From: an uncultured Planctomycetaceae bacterium
GTDB lineage: Bacteria; Planctomycetota; Planctomycetia; Pirellulales; Thermoguttaceae
Assembly: GCA_946408825.1 (NCBI GenBank)
Contig: CAMJTU010000004.1
Location: forward strand, 114,813-178,812
Direction: 5' to 3'
DNA length: 64,000 nucleotides
Each line of letters begins with the position of its first letter. Position 1 is the first letter of the stretch. The position numbers and the translations under genes are program-made. This document shows, in pieces, positions 24,001-27,869 of this stretch. Below the pieces are notes generated by a model. The model was not told the DNA's origin, searched no databases, and worked only from the letters and a program-made list of their open reading frames with translations.

Positions 24001-24048
24001 TTCGCCGTTGCGCGATTCGCCGCTAAAACGATTGAATAAACGCATCAT
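1..24048 (-). CDS. Giant LEPR-type secreted surface protein (3' end outside window)
   Basis: One uninterrupted reading frame of at least 8016 codons, reaching the window edge without a stop. An AGGAG at 24052-24056 precedes tandem ATGs at 24048 and 24045; the second has better spacing. Order by approximate residue: Arg-rich leader with LEALEERQLLS (50-60), the planctomycete LEPR-xLL-type motif of large exported proteins; short beta-helix; degenerate IdeS/C66-like domain (263-556); metzincin domain 1 (zinc motif 743-754) and PPC-like domain; metzincin domain 2 (zinc motif 1292-1303) and PPC-like domain; beta-helix and CARDB-like domain; then SLREA-type signatures near residues 2044, 3380, 7023 and 7861, each opening beta-helix rungs, the first three closed by DLAG..R.VG / D.GA.E motifs and a CARDB-like domain. 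Probably a cell-surface or secreted adhesin-protease; substrate unknown. It is too long to be sure that no assembly error collapsed or expanded repeats. Confidence 0.9.
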   Translation of the reverse strand, partial: MMRLFNRFSGESRNGEGNRENKEVRGRRSDEGNRRAKSARSLLAARKLGLEALEERQLLSVNPIGSAEYQDIRASYANLSLPEDFNKINVIEITDLTAASLQSAVNQAAQTTSDDLVVLRTDSDNYTLNLESTAVTVNIDSENYGKLTVIGRGTDALTIETVNSNAFTVLKGDVTLDGAVIYNYSNIDYVGDSVVGTKDAKITLGDSLVIVNQTTKIDETTGEATTSYAVDRVSTPEELEQAGISNSTATSAYRTINNPHGDGDDYNAVRNSVHAVMKTRYDYWGYDPATYWASGLNNGNLIYDAESVGYAGWVGTVANMLAYTGWAQQAGFSTNMTLEDGSTVYYDSVEDAVAAYFMNGFINTNAGTARDYGITAASILDYFFSGNDKDCFGANYSALTNTIEGGGFFQTIDFGRVGGYTAASDTMLQEMLSVLRKGNAVTMEVLTTRSDNPNYRQREYVSVWGYVYNRDSRVVYSNGESNGAATTVGLICSNPTMSAKEQRVTDSRYNNTENNPRTLTHYVEEASEQGDVYDTYHTYLLSGSGSNLTLVHAPYTYLDNNGAVQGAINFPEGFCFYGNGNTRNNTYTSRILGFSWLQQYSANLSSVAINQNDVLSLESMPGNTDDVIYLYFGGVEGNGWDGLTHPEFTLDNSTGFSAAELKMIEEVWRRVAEDYAPFNVNVTTSASVWAAAQRGIRCVIGGYSSTAGGLSGVGSYGAGKADNYVYPFSLSLSAKNMAEAAAHEVGHSLGLSHDGYEHNEYYSGEYSGNTTWGPIMGTGYSSAITQWSKGEYVGATNLQDDIAIIASVVGFRPDAVGDTISTAANLEDHYVGIDINTPSATAGTYNVVSYIETRDDYDVYSFKSYGGTYVVDVSGDGADDRFIDSDFSWNTRRHADTENAAFAGKYYARSYDYTNLNLKVELLDSTGEIVLLDMDGNIMKLSFGESIVLRDSDYYFYVVDQFGKKVYDGGKLKEGYQAVDDSVFTTFSHFVTPELEAGETYYIRVTGVGEGNPSTTGFSDYGSLGKYTLSMHESYENFLIDAEQVDVKDLTYSTAVDNVLNWQEAFVYANRRLENGRQYLGNTLTFNESLAGSTLNLQDTLLFTRSTTITGRPYSPKRFVLNAMNAWDTTNDQPGITINANEKFRTVYVDNTTIEMYGFTITGGVAETSNVIYLYFGGLQDGDTGWSGELHPALDFDGDPTTFSAEELEVINEVYLRVTEDYAPYNVTVTTDQSVFEAATNAIRVVIGGTGNGRGGVAFVGSFGTQKQDCYVFPNSTGGPRNAKGIAEAVSHEVGHTMGLNHDGLNDAEYYGGSSLWGPLMGSPYGSAITQWSKGEYRGATNSQDDIAIIAGRLGFKEDDYGDTISEASVLSSSYLNAGNLVADGIISDEKDVDFFYFVATDTTCVVDVVGTGADFSRTDANWFATSRNYTNLDLLVKVYDAEGNHLYTCNPTESVFAHFELDNLEVGETYYFSVEGTGYGDPTTPGAGYSAYGSIGQYYVTIAATTLDKFIGEERYESSATKRAIQSGAVDADYTKGETYDQVGQTNNGGGVYNHYGWLTIGDSIIAGNRAYKAGGGVYNQGGEYENEAQHDGWLYLVNTSIVGNIVTSENAIGGGLYNEGGGVATLVNVTIAGNTADYSGGGIENAGRINMYNSIVGDNVAKYGPDVYTEVGNSTNAYSSLIGNEARNSSLLAQRGGADTANADGRSVIGKSNGTSVQSTVTTYDPGFVAYRDYDLAEWSPELWKYWNLRLSADSLAVDLGVTYLSSDRDYTNGSVRASSYDDLGMSRYFTTFPTDLAGQTRVSGTTVDAGAYELLAVPELTGYVPTSAGSDVVNNWENSIVVSRAIDDQTGSIAPFLVDETLYLNLSFINEGAKIGDSFETTVYLWKYDAYTKKAEMYAQSTQENGVPIMKIQVDFVDSGTLPGGAATITCTNLATGDVQTFDYDGSTSYVILENVELGSIESLVSGLIANGDMAEQYEEGYYLFGYAIDSAEQIAELRENNNFFKTTSYFDVVESPVSINDSIVVTTDLDVVDPYDGLISLREAVEIYAGSYYYREIALQDGDTFEANGITYVVQNGKFYVDSSSTYQVYPGEQFTVDTEVEIAATWDETNGIFVDANGDEISVPAGTTITRGGVDYTYNGVDWLDAAANPYALADGETVSWTETVTTVVTYVQNVYLNADSQMVDVPNGTVATIDGVEYELVDGVWTHTEVTHRYDRDAVQSLGVFTLEDGTEVAIVNGVFRRVATNDVAIVRDGDVVTLGDGSTAVYNYAQDRFVVTEVTTVTLADNAEIEIGGETYVFATDEYVDATGTVYILNEGTEVTLSNDYEVVYQNGKFVYKTLTQNVGKIAAGTEVLWNGESYTYKAGLALMQRVSRESNAVVFDPNLDGATFVLVDGPLTLDKTFTLDCVDPDGNLLDLTITSSSDDPCLFKITKDGDATVMNFKFVDATSTQAGSIFENEGELTLQNVTFANNKMEKGNLIFNAENAKLTVLTSSFSGNFATEGALIYNLGDASIVGTYDEDTTQTVFTSFIGDSALLGPIYNGGGTLAVQYVDFQGTSAENGGAIHINGGSATIANDQFTRTSANGMGGAVFATNGANVQIDDVSFSETAATDGGALAVHSGATANVTTATFDSTAATEKGGAIYSNSGTVNLEGATFTGSTATDGGAIYNAGAMTLVSPTFDNNVATNQGGAIYSEDGSGLTFNANEAGDPAATFTNNSATDGGAVYADTPVTFNGDLVATDNAATGDYGAVYVNGRLTVTGASTFENNTAANVGALGVTAEANLGATRFANNAATGNYGAAYFGLTATVSSLELVDNTTAGEGSALHVASDLTIGDYALISGNVLGGIDAGGKVVISGDATVSNNQGGGIVAGGDVAITGGATLTDNTATTGGAINAGGAVNIGGDAIVSGNTAEEGGAINAAGLVQINGSATVTNNAATVGKGGAFKVGSFAVLGEFSATGNVAKGDGGAIYADDSVSLTNAEVRNNESTDGAAGAIYANGPITIAYGILVGNKAAGDAGAIYAGGALNVSNTLMAENVAGGLGGAVYGAGASQFVNATIASNKAADGAGLYNAGTATIDNTILANNVATGTGYDLFTATGATTTLRSSLLSNIAQVGDVAYTLVEAYRSLLGVNPQLDANYRLTAQSLAVNTGSNNLVGGAETDLAGEARFVGLTIGGVVRTVDMGAYEFQTIVAPDLAIVEDSVDYWQTQVVVDGEVIELAYFLADQDVCINFNVKNVGDATVVDNFSYNVTLVGVDESGAEVYRMTQDAVSYANEFDVLSWLNQEDWISIGSEQRLVSNFGILPAGTYTVTVALDVEGVGTIYEWGEEDGYEGPNNNLYTSTFVVKELPSVVVTTADDVVDATDGETSLREAIDNAASYEYVTTSLVPDGTQFTTEGGEVLTVVDGWLVQKVDVVYKDGVPYDLQEGDEFLLNGRKIYYHYQLNGGYFAYANGQKADLSTGSITYPDGSEANFELQTNQYIHYVDGSELNDQEGSRYTYNVLHLTGGDVVLEDGMEFDISNVKFTYVQNATYPNGAFLFEDGTVVEYSSGASLAFESLAIGTLSTRNARVEESIKLADGSTILVQDGVVKTTRTLDANVTFAEDLKGSTITLNPTLGPLEVTGMANLGPRADTGENLYIPRNLNVFGEDREIVVDGDNATRIMNVEENATITVSDLTFQSGLADLGGAVFNEGDATFQNVNFDYNNAIWRKTTTGGDTLNAGLGGAIVNYGTLQVEGGRFAYNGVLPESSSERELNGTTEFGGAIYSMGDTTIKGATFLDNEAYAGGAIAAIEGTLTVANSAFNENVAERAGAIYTLVPTTVIASSFTGNVAEATSFTTRDVQGGAIYARDAITFAADPESDSTVAVTFDGNKAERAGALYAEGDVTVTGDLVATNNAAVKNEEYATEVLNNYGAVYVAGTLTVDGSATLTGNSAAGDYGAIYAQKFGVAGDLTASNNTAGGFYGAGYVNDAVNVGGSLDASGNKATTGEVGALAVKDLSVGGSLTANDNTAAGAYGALFVNGVLTVDGDATINGNAAGGAYGGLSANSATIGGNATVSNNSAQGDYGGAYIPLGLNVTGSATFDGNSTEGSFGAIFSKNVTIGGDASFSNNRASGDYGAAYIEGTLNVGGSLTANNNTAGGSFGAIYVDDAVTVVGNATISGNKATTGDVGGLAADSLTVGGSLTANDNVAGGDFGAFELIGALDVKGDATFSGNTATNFGAANVGGAISVGGDATITNNTAAEGVGAINTFKAITIDGAATISGNKATSSGVGAINAAGEIAIGGEATVSNNSANGEVGAISASKMTVGSESAPANLTVTGNQSGADYGAIFLASGDLAVFGALVATGNVAGAVPQVVVTTSEETDESGRKLVKTVKTTTVYGRTAAIHVDAGSAKISGDATLSDNVASQNGAIYVSGDLNVGGKLTLNANEANGRETVETTVVAVTYAEDGSVASEETIENTTETESVGADYGAAYVGGGVTVGGAAEITGNKAGNDVGALIAKNMSVGGDLTVTSNFAGGDNGAAYVKGAITVNGNATISDNEALGSVGAIAARSIKVVGQTNEEGALVGGALTVVGNKAGGDYGAIELSGNLETDGNATFTDNAAVGKIGALHASNVSVGGALVASRNTAGTDFGAFRVLNNLTVTGDATFDANTAGGDSGALDAGSATIGGSLTATNNSAGEFFGAIYLSDDLTVGGALTATGNTASGDFGAFKIDGDAVVTGDATIDANTANGSYGAGLVDGALKIGGSATITNNVATTGSYGAVEADSIAIDGDALIDKNKAGDSVGALFSAAATTIGGSATITNNEAGGSVGALAADELTIGGGATITGNKAGGDVGAVAAKTVLIGTGEEPVAVEISSNKAGANYGAIYAENGFTVNGSVNAYGNEAATQPVVEVDTTVETSADGTVVTTTTTTTTTITGVGGALYVKEGDATVTGAASFTNNTASSAGAVYVGGELKTGDLTFSNNKANGEVTVETVVVVRTYDADGALVSEETTTTSKTSYDGANYGAAYVKGAVTVNGNATFTNNKAQGNVGAMEAASLTVVGATNEEGELVGGALLVNANSAVGDYGAIKLNGNLKTDGDATFDDNGAVGTVGALEAVNATVGGALTVTNNGAKGDFGAFKLTGDLKTGGDATFDQNGTGGAVGALGAVNATIGGAFTATNNEATGDYGAFKLSGALNVASDATITGNTAGANYGAGYVGEDVTVGGNATISKNTATDNVGALAVGGDVTINGSATITENAAGSDFGAIAAGDVTIGGDATITKNTAGGDVGAIIADSILIGTGEEPVAVVISGNEAGADYGAIYVTNSFTVNGSVEATNNKAATRATVTSETTEDGNVTTVVTTTTVSGKAGALYVEKGDATITGAANFSDNTAAEAGAVYVGGKLTTGELTLNNNKANGAVTVETATTTRTYDEEGNLVSEETTTTSETTHVGANYGAAYVKGAVTVNGNATITNNSAQGGVGAVEAGSLTVVGGDLLVNANSAISDFGAIKLDGDLKVDGSATFDSNVAGGSVGALGAVNATIGGAFTATNNSSTDDYGAFDLSGALSVGGDATITGNTSGAYYGAGFVGEDVMISGNATISKNTATDGVGAIGVGGDLTIDGSATITENAAGADVGAILAGDVTIGGDATITNNKADGEVGAILANSLLIGTGEEPVTVVISGNEAGSNYGAIYVGDSFTVNGSVEATNNKAATRATVTTETTEDGNVTTVVTTTTVSGKAGALFVGIGDATITGAANFSDNEAAEAGAVYVGGKLTTGELTLNNNKANGAVTVETATTTRTYDEEGNLVSEETTTTSETTHVGANYGAAYVKGAVTVNGNATITNNSALDAVGAVQAVSLTVVGTTNEDGELVGGALTVSNNTAAGDFGAIKLTGDLKTDGDATFDKNTAGGKVGAMSATSATVGGALTVTNNSAVGDNGAFKLTGALNVTGDATFDANKSTEGRTGALEATTVTVGGAFTATNNAAAGYYGAFKASELEVGGDATITGNASGSYYGAGLVSGAVTIKGDATISNNKAAGAYGAISAKSFQIGTEEEPATVVIADNEAGTSYGAIYAVESFTVNGSVEATGNKAATVAKVTTETTEDGNVKTVVTTTTYSGGAGALYVKEGDATITGAANFSNNEASAYGAVYVGGALTTGELTLSNNKATGSVTVDTAVTTRTYDENGELVSEETTTTSETKHTSASYGAAYVKGAITVNGNATITSNSALASVGAVYGDSMTVDGALVARGNSAAGETGAIRLTGDLNVTGDATFDANTAGASIGALTAANATVGGALTATNNSASGSYGAIRLTGDLDVTGDATFDTNTADAGYGAASAANATVGGAFVVTNNTAATSYGAFRLTGALDVAGSATITGNTAGASYGAGFVGGDAVVGGSATIADNKAGGEVGAIRATTILIGTEDEPATVVISNNEAGANYGAIFAKESFTVNGSVEATGNKAATVAKVSTETTEDGNVTTVVTTTTVSGKAGALYVDKGDATITGAANFADNTAAQGGAVYVNGALTTGELTLTGNKANGAVTVETTTTTRTYDEEGNLVSEETTATSETMHVGANYGAAFVKGAFTINGNATISGNEALGDGGAIRTSGDFSVSGAATITGNTAGGNVGAVSVGGSALLKNATITGNTAGGDVGAIRANFLELVNSLVANNKAAGAAGAIYATKLALVNVTVAGNSAANGGGLYVEKSATIDNSVIAGNAVGEEGQGVDIYAAKSATITLRSSLLQNATSTGEKAFGQDWLVSDYRSFIGTDPLFNDAANGDYTLKANSPAVNGGSNELATKVGEYDLAGNARYVGLAIGGEVYAIDLGAFESQTVAAADLMFSDSPVNFWYGAFNGVDVDYYYYGEDVILDFSILNNGDLSVTDKFDVAFTIDGVKADGSAYNQTITYRYVAGSLYFDWLDEENWISAGDAVSYARQNLGELPVGVYTLTITLDVNNEVVEYGEEDGSEAEPNNVYTTSFEVHEIPCTVVTTNADGPYNPLDDEVTLREAVEVYAGPVSYSYRVLVGLETYVDKDMNIVSVNDGVATVDYNVATLNDVETELKDGDSFNYRNTYVTYDAKTATFTYPDGTVEPYARTSSSYSLTITTADGSQYVVKPESKIEYLDNIGEPYSDTDLGVYVDVVVAPDGSQTLLEDLTPESILYRTEKITYRQFVATDADGVAVVIKDGDAVSCPAAGIAGTFKNGAIVAESGSHYFLPAGGEFVVGDANLTYVGSAFVNEGGDGAVIPFVEGATIDTIDGTLAMGVAQRTIVGSVDLHDGDSVTFNEDGSTIITRYTDNEIVFVDALVDNPTMITLDGSEITIAKDMTINAFNEGNITIDADGQSRIFVVNANVNATISTLTLANGAAITGGAIGNYGTLTLKDVNFVSNEAISDGSVDSDKILREGLGGAIYSTGALNVNGGKFEGDKAAFFGGAIYSVGALTIDGTTFTENESGLNGGAVFVLNSNATIANAVFEKNTAARNGGAVALSIARNSGAVTITNSKLVENKATSGGAVYAYAGSEGSASISLVNDTIAKNTAQVGGGVYAENATVSLANTIVATNKATNGGVDIALVSGATATATNSLVGNGEDVVTEGALTATKSFVGTTDAPVNPKFASNYALNVTSPAINTGSNELAVYADGSAITKDVNGATRIVGVEKDGVIFAVDMGAVEYQRVVAPDLTFPTTRPALSGWFTTIDGDPTGEFAEGWDVCFDYAFGNYGQTTVFNSFNYTITVAKLDEKGDVVEGSEKTYSRTYGEEVNGFLPQGQELAPRQVVSDMWNLGVFDAGQYVVTFTVDSGDAITETNENNNVFTTGFSVAERPSLVVTTADDVVNSYDGVTSLREAIGRVSETGESTITATRPLANGDTFTLAAYEELGVVDGTVATYADGAITFVNADGETVALQANVAYPLVSGSTLTFDGDHSALLSETLGSTITFASNVHGSTITLVGGELTVDRNMEIAGDDTNITIDANGGRAFMVAHGDEIVIRGLTVAN
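3650..13000 (-). repeat. Array of parallel beta-helix rungs encoding about 3100 residues
   Basis: The coding frame repeats a rung of roughly 24-27 residues with the pattern G(D/N)AT(I/F)..N.A.G..GA(I/L)......VGG, about 120 times by estimate. A higher-order unit of about 1.1-1.6 kb is superimposed: six times a rung is interrupted by a Thr/Glu-rich loop such as RTYDEEGNLVSEETTTTSE (near 4.3, 5.4, 6.6, 7.7, 9.0 and 10.6 kb). Some units are nearly identical at DNA level, which points to expansion by unequal recombination or gene conversion. The rungs resemble the polymorphic-membrane-protein/right-handed beta-helix class of surface proteins. Confidence 0.8.
6471..7803 (-). repeat. Perfect 214-bp direct repeat, copies 1119 bp apart
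   Basis: Positions 6471-6684 and 7590-7803 read identically base for base, including synonymous positions, and the flanks then diverge. The offset of 1119 bp is 373 codons, so the frame is kept. This is the freshest duplication in the beta-helix array and a likely site of length variation or assembly ambiguity. Confidence 0.85.
19930..20590 (-). other. Metzincin-type metallopeptidase domain 2 of the giant protein
   Basis: This is a second copy of the same domain, with zinc motif HEVGHTMGLNHD at 20140-20175 (residues 1292-1303) and candidate Met-turn GPLMG. It again starts with VIYLYFGG and has a RVTEDYAPYNVTVTT segment. The two copies share the downstream SAITQWSKGEY block but differ elsewhere, so this is an old internal duplication. 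It is spliced directly onto a truncated beta-helix rung (GFTITGG), and a second PPC-like domain follows at about 19560-19920. Confidence 0.75.
21560..22330 (-). other. Metzincin-type metallopeptidase domain 1 of the giant protein
   Basis: The extended zinc motif HEVGHSLGLSHD lies at 21787-21822 (residues 743-754) and fits the metzincin HExxHxxGxxH/D pattern, with Asp as the third-site residue. A candidate Met-turn, GPIMG, follows about 30 residues later. The domain begins with VIYLYFGG and an EVWRRVAEDYAPFNVNVTT segment, typical of the matrixin-like domains of planctomycete exported proteins. A PPC-like domain follows (LEAGETYYIRVTGVGEGNP...YGSLGKYTLS), as often seen behind secreted proteases. 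All catalytic residues appear intact, in contrast to the neighbouring C66-like domain. Confidence 0.75.
22380..23260 (-). other. Degenerate IdeS/C66-like cysteine protease domain inside the giant protein
   Basis: Residues about 263-556 of the giant protein match, from memory, the IdeS/Mac (peptidase C66)-like domain found in other bacterial surface proteins: a C(W/G)AATA.NML..TGW block, a GHA(I/V).(V/L)WGY block and a (V/I)(T/S)DSDD block. Here these read GWVGTVANMLAYTGW, REYVSVWGYVYN and GLICSNPT. The catalytic Cys is therefore Gly312 (GGT, one base from TGT), the His is Glu459 and the Asp is Ser493. The fold blocks remain but the triad is gone, so I infer a non-catalytic pseudo-protease, perhaps a binding module. 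The homology is by motif only. Confidence 0.6.
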
Positions 24049-24876
24049 AAACTCCTGAACGAATAATTCCCGCGTCGTTCATGCCGCGCCGCCCAAAAAT
24101 CTATGGGCGAGCCGACGATCTGCGGAGATGGTTATGTTATAGAACCGCGTGAAACTGCATGACCTCGGGCTAGTCGGAGAGCGACTCCTGCTAGGCTGGT
24201 TCCTAAATCATAGCGTTTCCTTTTCCGCCGCGCCCGTATCCGACGTCGCGAAGCCTTCCTCTTCCGCTTCCATTATTAATTACGTATACACGCGGAATCG
24301 AACGGCGAAACAGCCGTCTCGCTCCTTCGCCGCTCGGAAAGCCCCTCGACGATTGTCATCGGGGGGAATCCGACCAGTTCGGAAAGACGCCTGCGGAAAC
24401 ACGGTTTGACGTTTTTAATCCTCAGAAGGCGCAAAGGACGCGCAAGTTCCTCAAAGTCTCCCCCGAGAATCCTGCATGACCCGATTTTAAAAAACACTTC
24501 CCCTGAGAATAAAAACGGATAATCCGGACTATATTTCAGTTTACCAGAGTCCCCAAAATTTGGCAATAAAAAAGAGATAATTTTGAAAATTTTTGGCAAG
24601 GCGAAATCAGAAATATGCCGATTAATCGTCCTTTCGACCCTCTTTGGTCGTTACAAACGATACAATATGCAGAATAACAATATTAGTCAAAATAGACACT
24701 CAAAGAAATCGAGCCGTTTCGCAAAAGATTTTTAAATTGGAAAAACTTTTTGCGTCGTTCGGATAACACGGATTTCATCACATGCAATTGTTCGCGGTCT
24801 TCCCTCCTGTGACGTCGCAACAATCCTGAACTCGCCGTCGGAACGTCCACGACGGGGTCTTTTCTTCGTTTTACGC
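24049..24876. other. Intergenic leader region of the giant gene
   Basis: About 830 bases without a convincing gene. Apart from the AGGAG ribosome-binding site next to the giant gene and a good minus-strand promoter at 24662-24690, I see only short frames with no recognisable features. If that promoter is used, the giant transcript has a 5' untranslated leader of about 600 nt. I found no clear terminator behind the gene ending at 24877. Confidence 0.5.
24662..24690 (-). promoter_or_regulatory. Sigma70-type promoter for the giant gene
   Basis: On the minus strand TTGACT (24685-24690) and TATTGT (24662-24667) are separated by exactly 17 bp. It points at the giant gene about 610 bases downstream, with no intervening gene. 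Confidence 0.45.
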
Positions 24877-27306
24877 CTATCCTTGATTGGAACTGGCTTC
24901 GCTTTCGGCGGATCTCGCGGCGTTTGCTTCTTCGTGAATCGGGTCGAGATCGAATTCGACGCGAAGCCATCCGTCGCGCGCTTCGACCTTCTTCGGCTTA
25001 AGCGAACCGCGATTCTCAAGCGCCGCAATCGTATCGACCGGGAGCGGCGAAAAAACGTATTCCTCGTTAATCGTCGTCTCGAGACGCTTGATGAAGATAC
25101 GGCGGAAGGTGTAGAACCTCGCGGAGACGGGGTCGCCGTCCTGATAGCCGCCGGGCAAAACCTCTAATTCGTCGCGAACGAAAACAAAGCGGTCGTCGCG
25201 GATTTCGAGACGATAAACCATTCTGACTTCAATGGGCCCCCACTCTTTGCCGTCGACGTCGCAAGAGGAGACGCGCAGAACCGTCGTGATCGTGTCGTTT
25301 TCGAAGCGCGTCGAGAAGGGCTGGACTTCGTCGAAACGAACGAAGACCTTCTGCGCGTGATCGTCGGGGTCGAGTTCGCGCACGCCCTGCGGCTCGTAAG
25401 GAACGAGGAGTTTCTTAACGTCCTCAGGATCGACGCCGGGGAAGCGCAAAATCACGTTGTCAAGCGTGTCGTAGCCCGGTCCAAAGAGCGCGCCGGCGAG
25501 CGCGATCGTCGCGGCGTTATTCGGCGCGGATTCATGGAAGCGCACGACTAGATCCGGCTCGGAAACGGACTTCTTCTCCGTTGAGACGGGGCGGAACGGA
25601 CGCAGAGAATCAAGCCGCGGGAGAATCGAGTTGGAACTCGCCGAAATGATCGCGCTGTTGCGAAGATTCGGGGCAAGCGTCGTCAACGCGCTTCCGCGCA
25701 CGCCGCGCAGCAATCCCGGTTCGGCGGTTTTCGCGGCGCCACGCTCTACGATCTCGTCCGAACTCGACGCTCCTCGACTCACGTCGTTACATGAAGCGGC
25801 GTCGTCCCCCGGCGCGCTGAACTGCAAACCGCGGCCAAGGACGCATTCGATGTAGAAACGATCCTCGGAGGTGCGCGATTTCAGATTCTGGATCATCGAG
25901 TTTGCGGAACCGATATCCATGTGCTCGATGCGGCGATTCATCTCGAGAATCTGCGCGTTCGCTTGCTCGTCTAACTCTCGAGCGACTCGCGCCTTAATGC
26001 GTTCGGCCCCGTCGCGTTCAGACGCCGGCAGTTCCTGCGACACCTTGTTCTGAATGATCTTGCCGCCGAAAAGCGTGATGCGGTCCGTATTGACGCCGCG
26101 AAGCGTCGTTTTCATATTCGCGTTCGCAAGGGCGGCGCTCGTCGATATTCTCCCGTCCGGATTGAGAAACATCGGCTTGCTGGCGACGACGGAACCGAGG
26201 TTGTCGGTATGGACGAAAACGCCTCTATTCGCGCCGACCGTCCGCGTTAAGACGTTCGCGTTGAGAACAAGCGCCATTTGCGCGCGCGTCGGGCTGGGCT
26301 TGACGTCGAGAACGGTATGGCCGTTCAGAGATCCCGCGCCTTGCGCCTGCGTCCCGCGAATATTCTCGTTCACGCCGAAAGATTCCGACACGTTCCGATA
26401 GGTAAACGCCGAAAGGAATTTCTCGCTCGCTTCCAAATAGAAGTTCGAGCCGGAAAAAACGTCGTGGAGATAACCCGTCAGCCGCGAAACGGCAGGCGAT
26501 TCCGACTGATAATAACGCATCTCGCCGATAGCGCGGACGATTTTATCGATCGAACCGCCCTCTTCGCCGTAAAAATACGCGCGCACCCCTTCGTCAAGCG
26601 CGTCGCAATAGAACTCGAAACACGCCTGTTTCTCGCGCTCCAGCTCTTCGTCGGAAGATTCGGTCGTCTCTTCTTCTTGGTCGCCCGTCGCGACCGGGGC
26701 TTCCAAGGTCCCGGGGTCGGCGGCTTCAAAAACCGCGAGATAATAATCCATAAGAACGGCGAGACTCCTCTCGCGCTCTACGTTCTGTTTCGAAGAACGC
26801 GCATAGTCCGCCAGCGCGTCCCTCACAGACGCGAGACGCCCGCGGAAGATCGTCGGGGCCTCTTCCGAATATCTGATAAGCGCGGGAATCTGAAGCGACT
26901 CCACAAGCGCTTTCGCGTCTTCATGCCCTGCGGTTTCAGAGTATTTGACGTAATCGCGAAGCTGCGAAACCAACTGCTCGCGCGCGGCGCCGGTTCGCGC
27001 CCCGTATCTGGGCGAATAATCCTTTTTCGCCGCCGCAAGGTATTTGGAAACCGCAGAAACAATCCTATTCGTCTCGTTCTGTTTGAGCTGCTTCTCCACC
27101 GACGCGAGCGATTCTGTCGACGACGTCTTAATCGTGACGATTCCCGGACGCGACGGCGCCTGATCAGACTGTTCCTCGTGAACGTTCCTTTCCGGAACGG
27201 GAGTCTCAGATTGCGCGCGCGACACGTCGGGGACGCTCGCGATTAACGATCCCATAAGAATCGACACGCTCAGAAAACGCGTCGCGGCTTTGAGGTTTCT
27301 AATCAT
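24877..27306 (-). CDS. Exported protein of unknown function, 809 aa
   Basis: I chose the ATG at 27306 because it directly starts a signal peptide (MIRNLKAATRFLSVSILMGS, then a small-residue cleavage region ending SRAQS); an in-frame ATG at 27435 would bury this behind 43 charged residues. The mature part is acidic and soluble-looking, with helical stretches in the first half, an acidic linker (EEETTESSDEELEREK) near residue 220, and a beta-rich C-terminal third. No catalytic motif or known family was recognised. It is transcribed in the same direction as the giant gene, upstream of it. A periplasmic or surface location is inferred only from the signal peptide. Confidence 0.75.
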   Translation of the reverse strand: MIRNLKAATRFLSVSILMGSLIASVPDVSRAQSETPVPERNVHEEQSDQAPSRPGIVTIKTSSTESLASVEKQLKQNETNRIVSAVSKYLAAAKKDYSPRYGARTGAAREQLVSQLRDYVKYSETAGHEDAKALVESLQIPALIRYSEEAPTIFRGRLASVRDALADYARSSKQNVERERSLAVLMDYYLAVFEAADPGTLEAPVATGDQEEETTESSDEELEREKQACFEFYCDALDEGVRAYFYGEEGGSIDKIVRAIGEMRYYQSESPAVSRLTGYLHDVFSGSNFYLEASEKFLSAFTYRNVSESFGVNENIRGTQAQGAGSLNGHTVLDVKPSPTRAQMALVLNANVLTRTVGANRGVFVHTDNLGSVVASKPMFLNPDGRISTSAALANANMKTTLRGVNTDRITLFGGKIIQNKVSQELPASERDGAERIKARVARELDEQANAQILEMNRRIEHMDIGSANSMIQNLKSRTSEDRFYIECVLGRGLQFSAPGDDAASCNDVSRGASSSDEIVERGAAKTAEPGLLRGVRGSALTTLAPNLRNSAIISASSNSILPRLDSLRPFRPVSTEKKSVSEPDLVVRFHESAPNNAATIALAGALFGPGYDTLDNVILRFPGVDPEDVKKLLVPYEPQGVRELDPDDHAQKVFVRFDEVQPFSTRFENDTITTVLRVSSCDVDGKEWGPIEVRMVYRLEIRDDRFVFVRDELEVLPGGYQDGDPVSARFYTFRRIFIKRLETTINEEYVFSPLPVDTIAALENRGSLKPKKVEARDGWLRVEFDLDPIHEEANAARSAESEASSNQG

Positions 27307-27869
27307 GGCAAACAGGCGTTTAACGTGGTGGCGACTCGGAGACTCACGGAAGTTTCCGAAACGACGGAAGAGGGCGCGTTCTCCTTTCTCTAACGAAGAC
27401 GCGTCCCCGCTTCCAGGCGTCGGTCTGCTCCTCATTTTTTATTTATGCAAAAATGAGAGCGACGACGACTTTTTCTTTCTCTCTTTCGGAAGAATAAGTT
27501 GCGCTCTTCTCTTTTTCTTGCCAAAAATTGCGTCTTGGCGCGTCGAGTCGTCGAGTCGTTCCTATTGGTTAAAAAAGACAATTTGCGAAAAATAGGCGCT
27601 ATAATTTCTCTCCTAGGACGAATTTCATCAGACCATAGGACAAAAAATATGAAAAAAGGGGAAAATCGGTCTTCCTTAAAGGCGTTATCTTCGTTACGCT
27701 CGCAGATGGACAATGAAAACGGACGTTTCGCCCCCAGCGACGTCCGCCGCCATGACGCGGTCAACGCGTCGCGGCCTCGACCTCGAGTTCGACGACAATA
27801 GGACCGACGACGAACGGACGCCGCCGGGGTCGAATCGAGTCATGACCCCTGAGAATGGAGCTTAAGGGA
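27307..27869. other. Divergent intergenic region upstream of lpxA
   Basis: About 560 bases between the divergent exported-protein gene and lpxA. A plus-strand TATAAT lies at 27600-27605 with a poor -35 (AAGACA at 27575-27580, 19 bp away). A 50-codon frame (27713-27865, starting MKTDVSPPAT) ends just before the lpxA start; it has no strong ribosome-binding site and no recognisable similarity, so I do not call it a gene. Confidence 0.4.
27575..27605 (+). promoter_or_regulatory. Possible promoter upstream of lpxA
   Basis: A perfect TATAAT -10 at 27600-27605 with AAGACA 19 bp upstream. The wide spacer and weak -35 make it only a candidate. It lies about 265 bases before lpxA and points towards it. 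Confidence 0.3.

Noticed and set aside
24276..24599. 107-codon minus-strand frame in the leader of the giant gene
   Set aside because: No ribosome-binding site, no similarity, and atypical composition for this genome.
27713..27865. 50-codon frame starting MKTDVSPPAT just before lpxA
   Set aside because: Codon choice is plausible but there is no good ribosome-binding site and no recognisable family.
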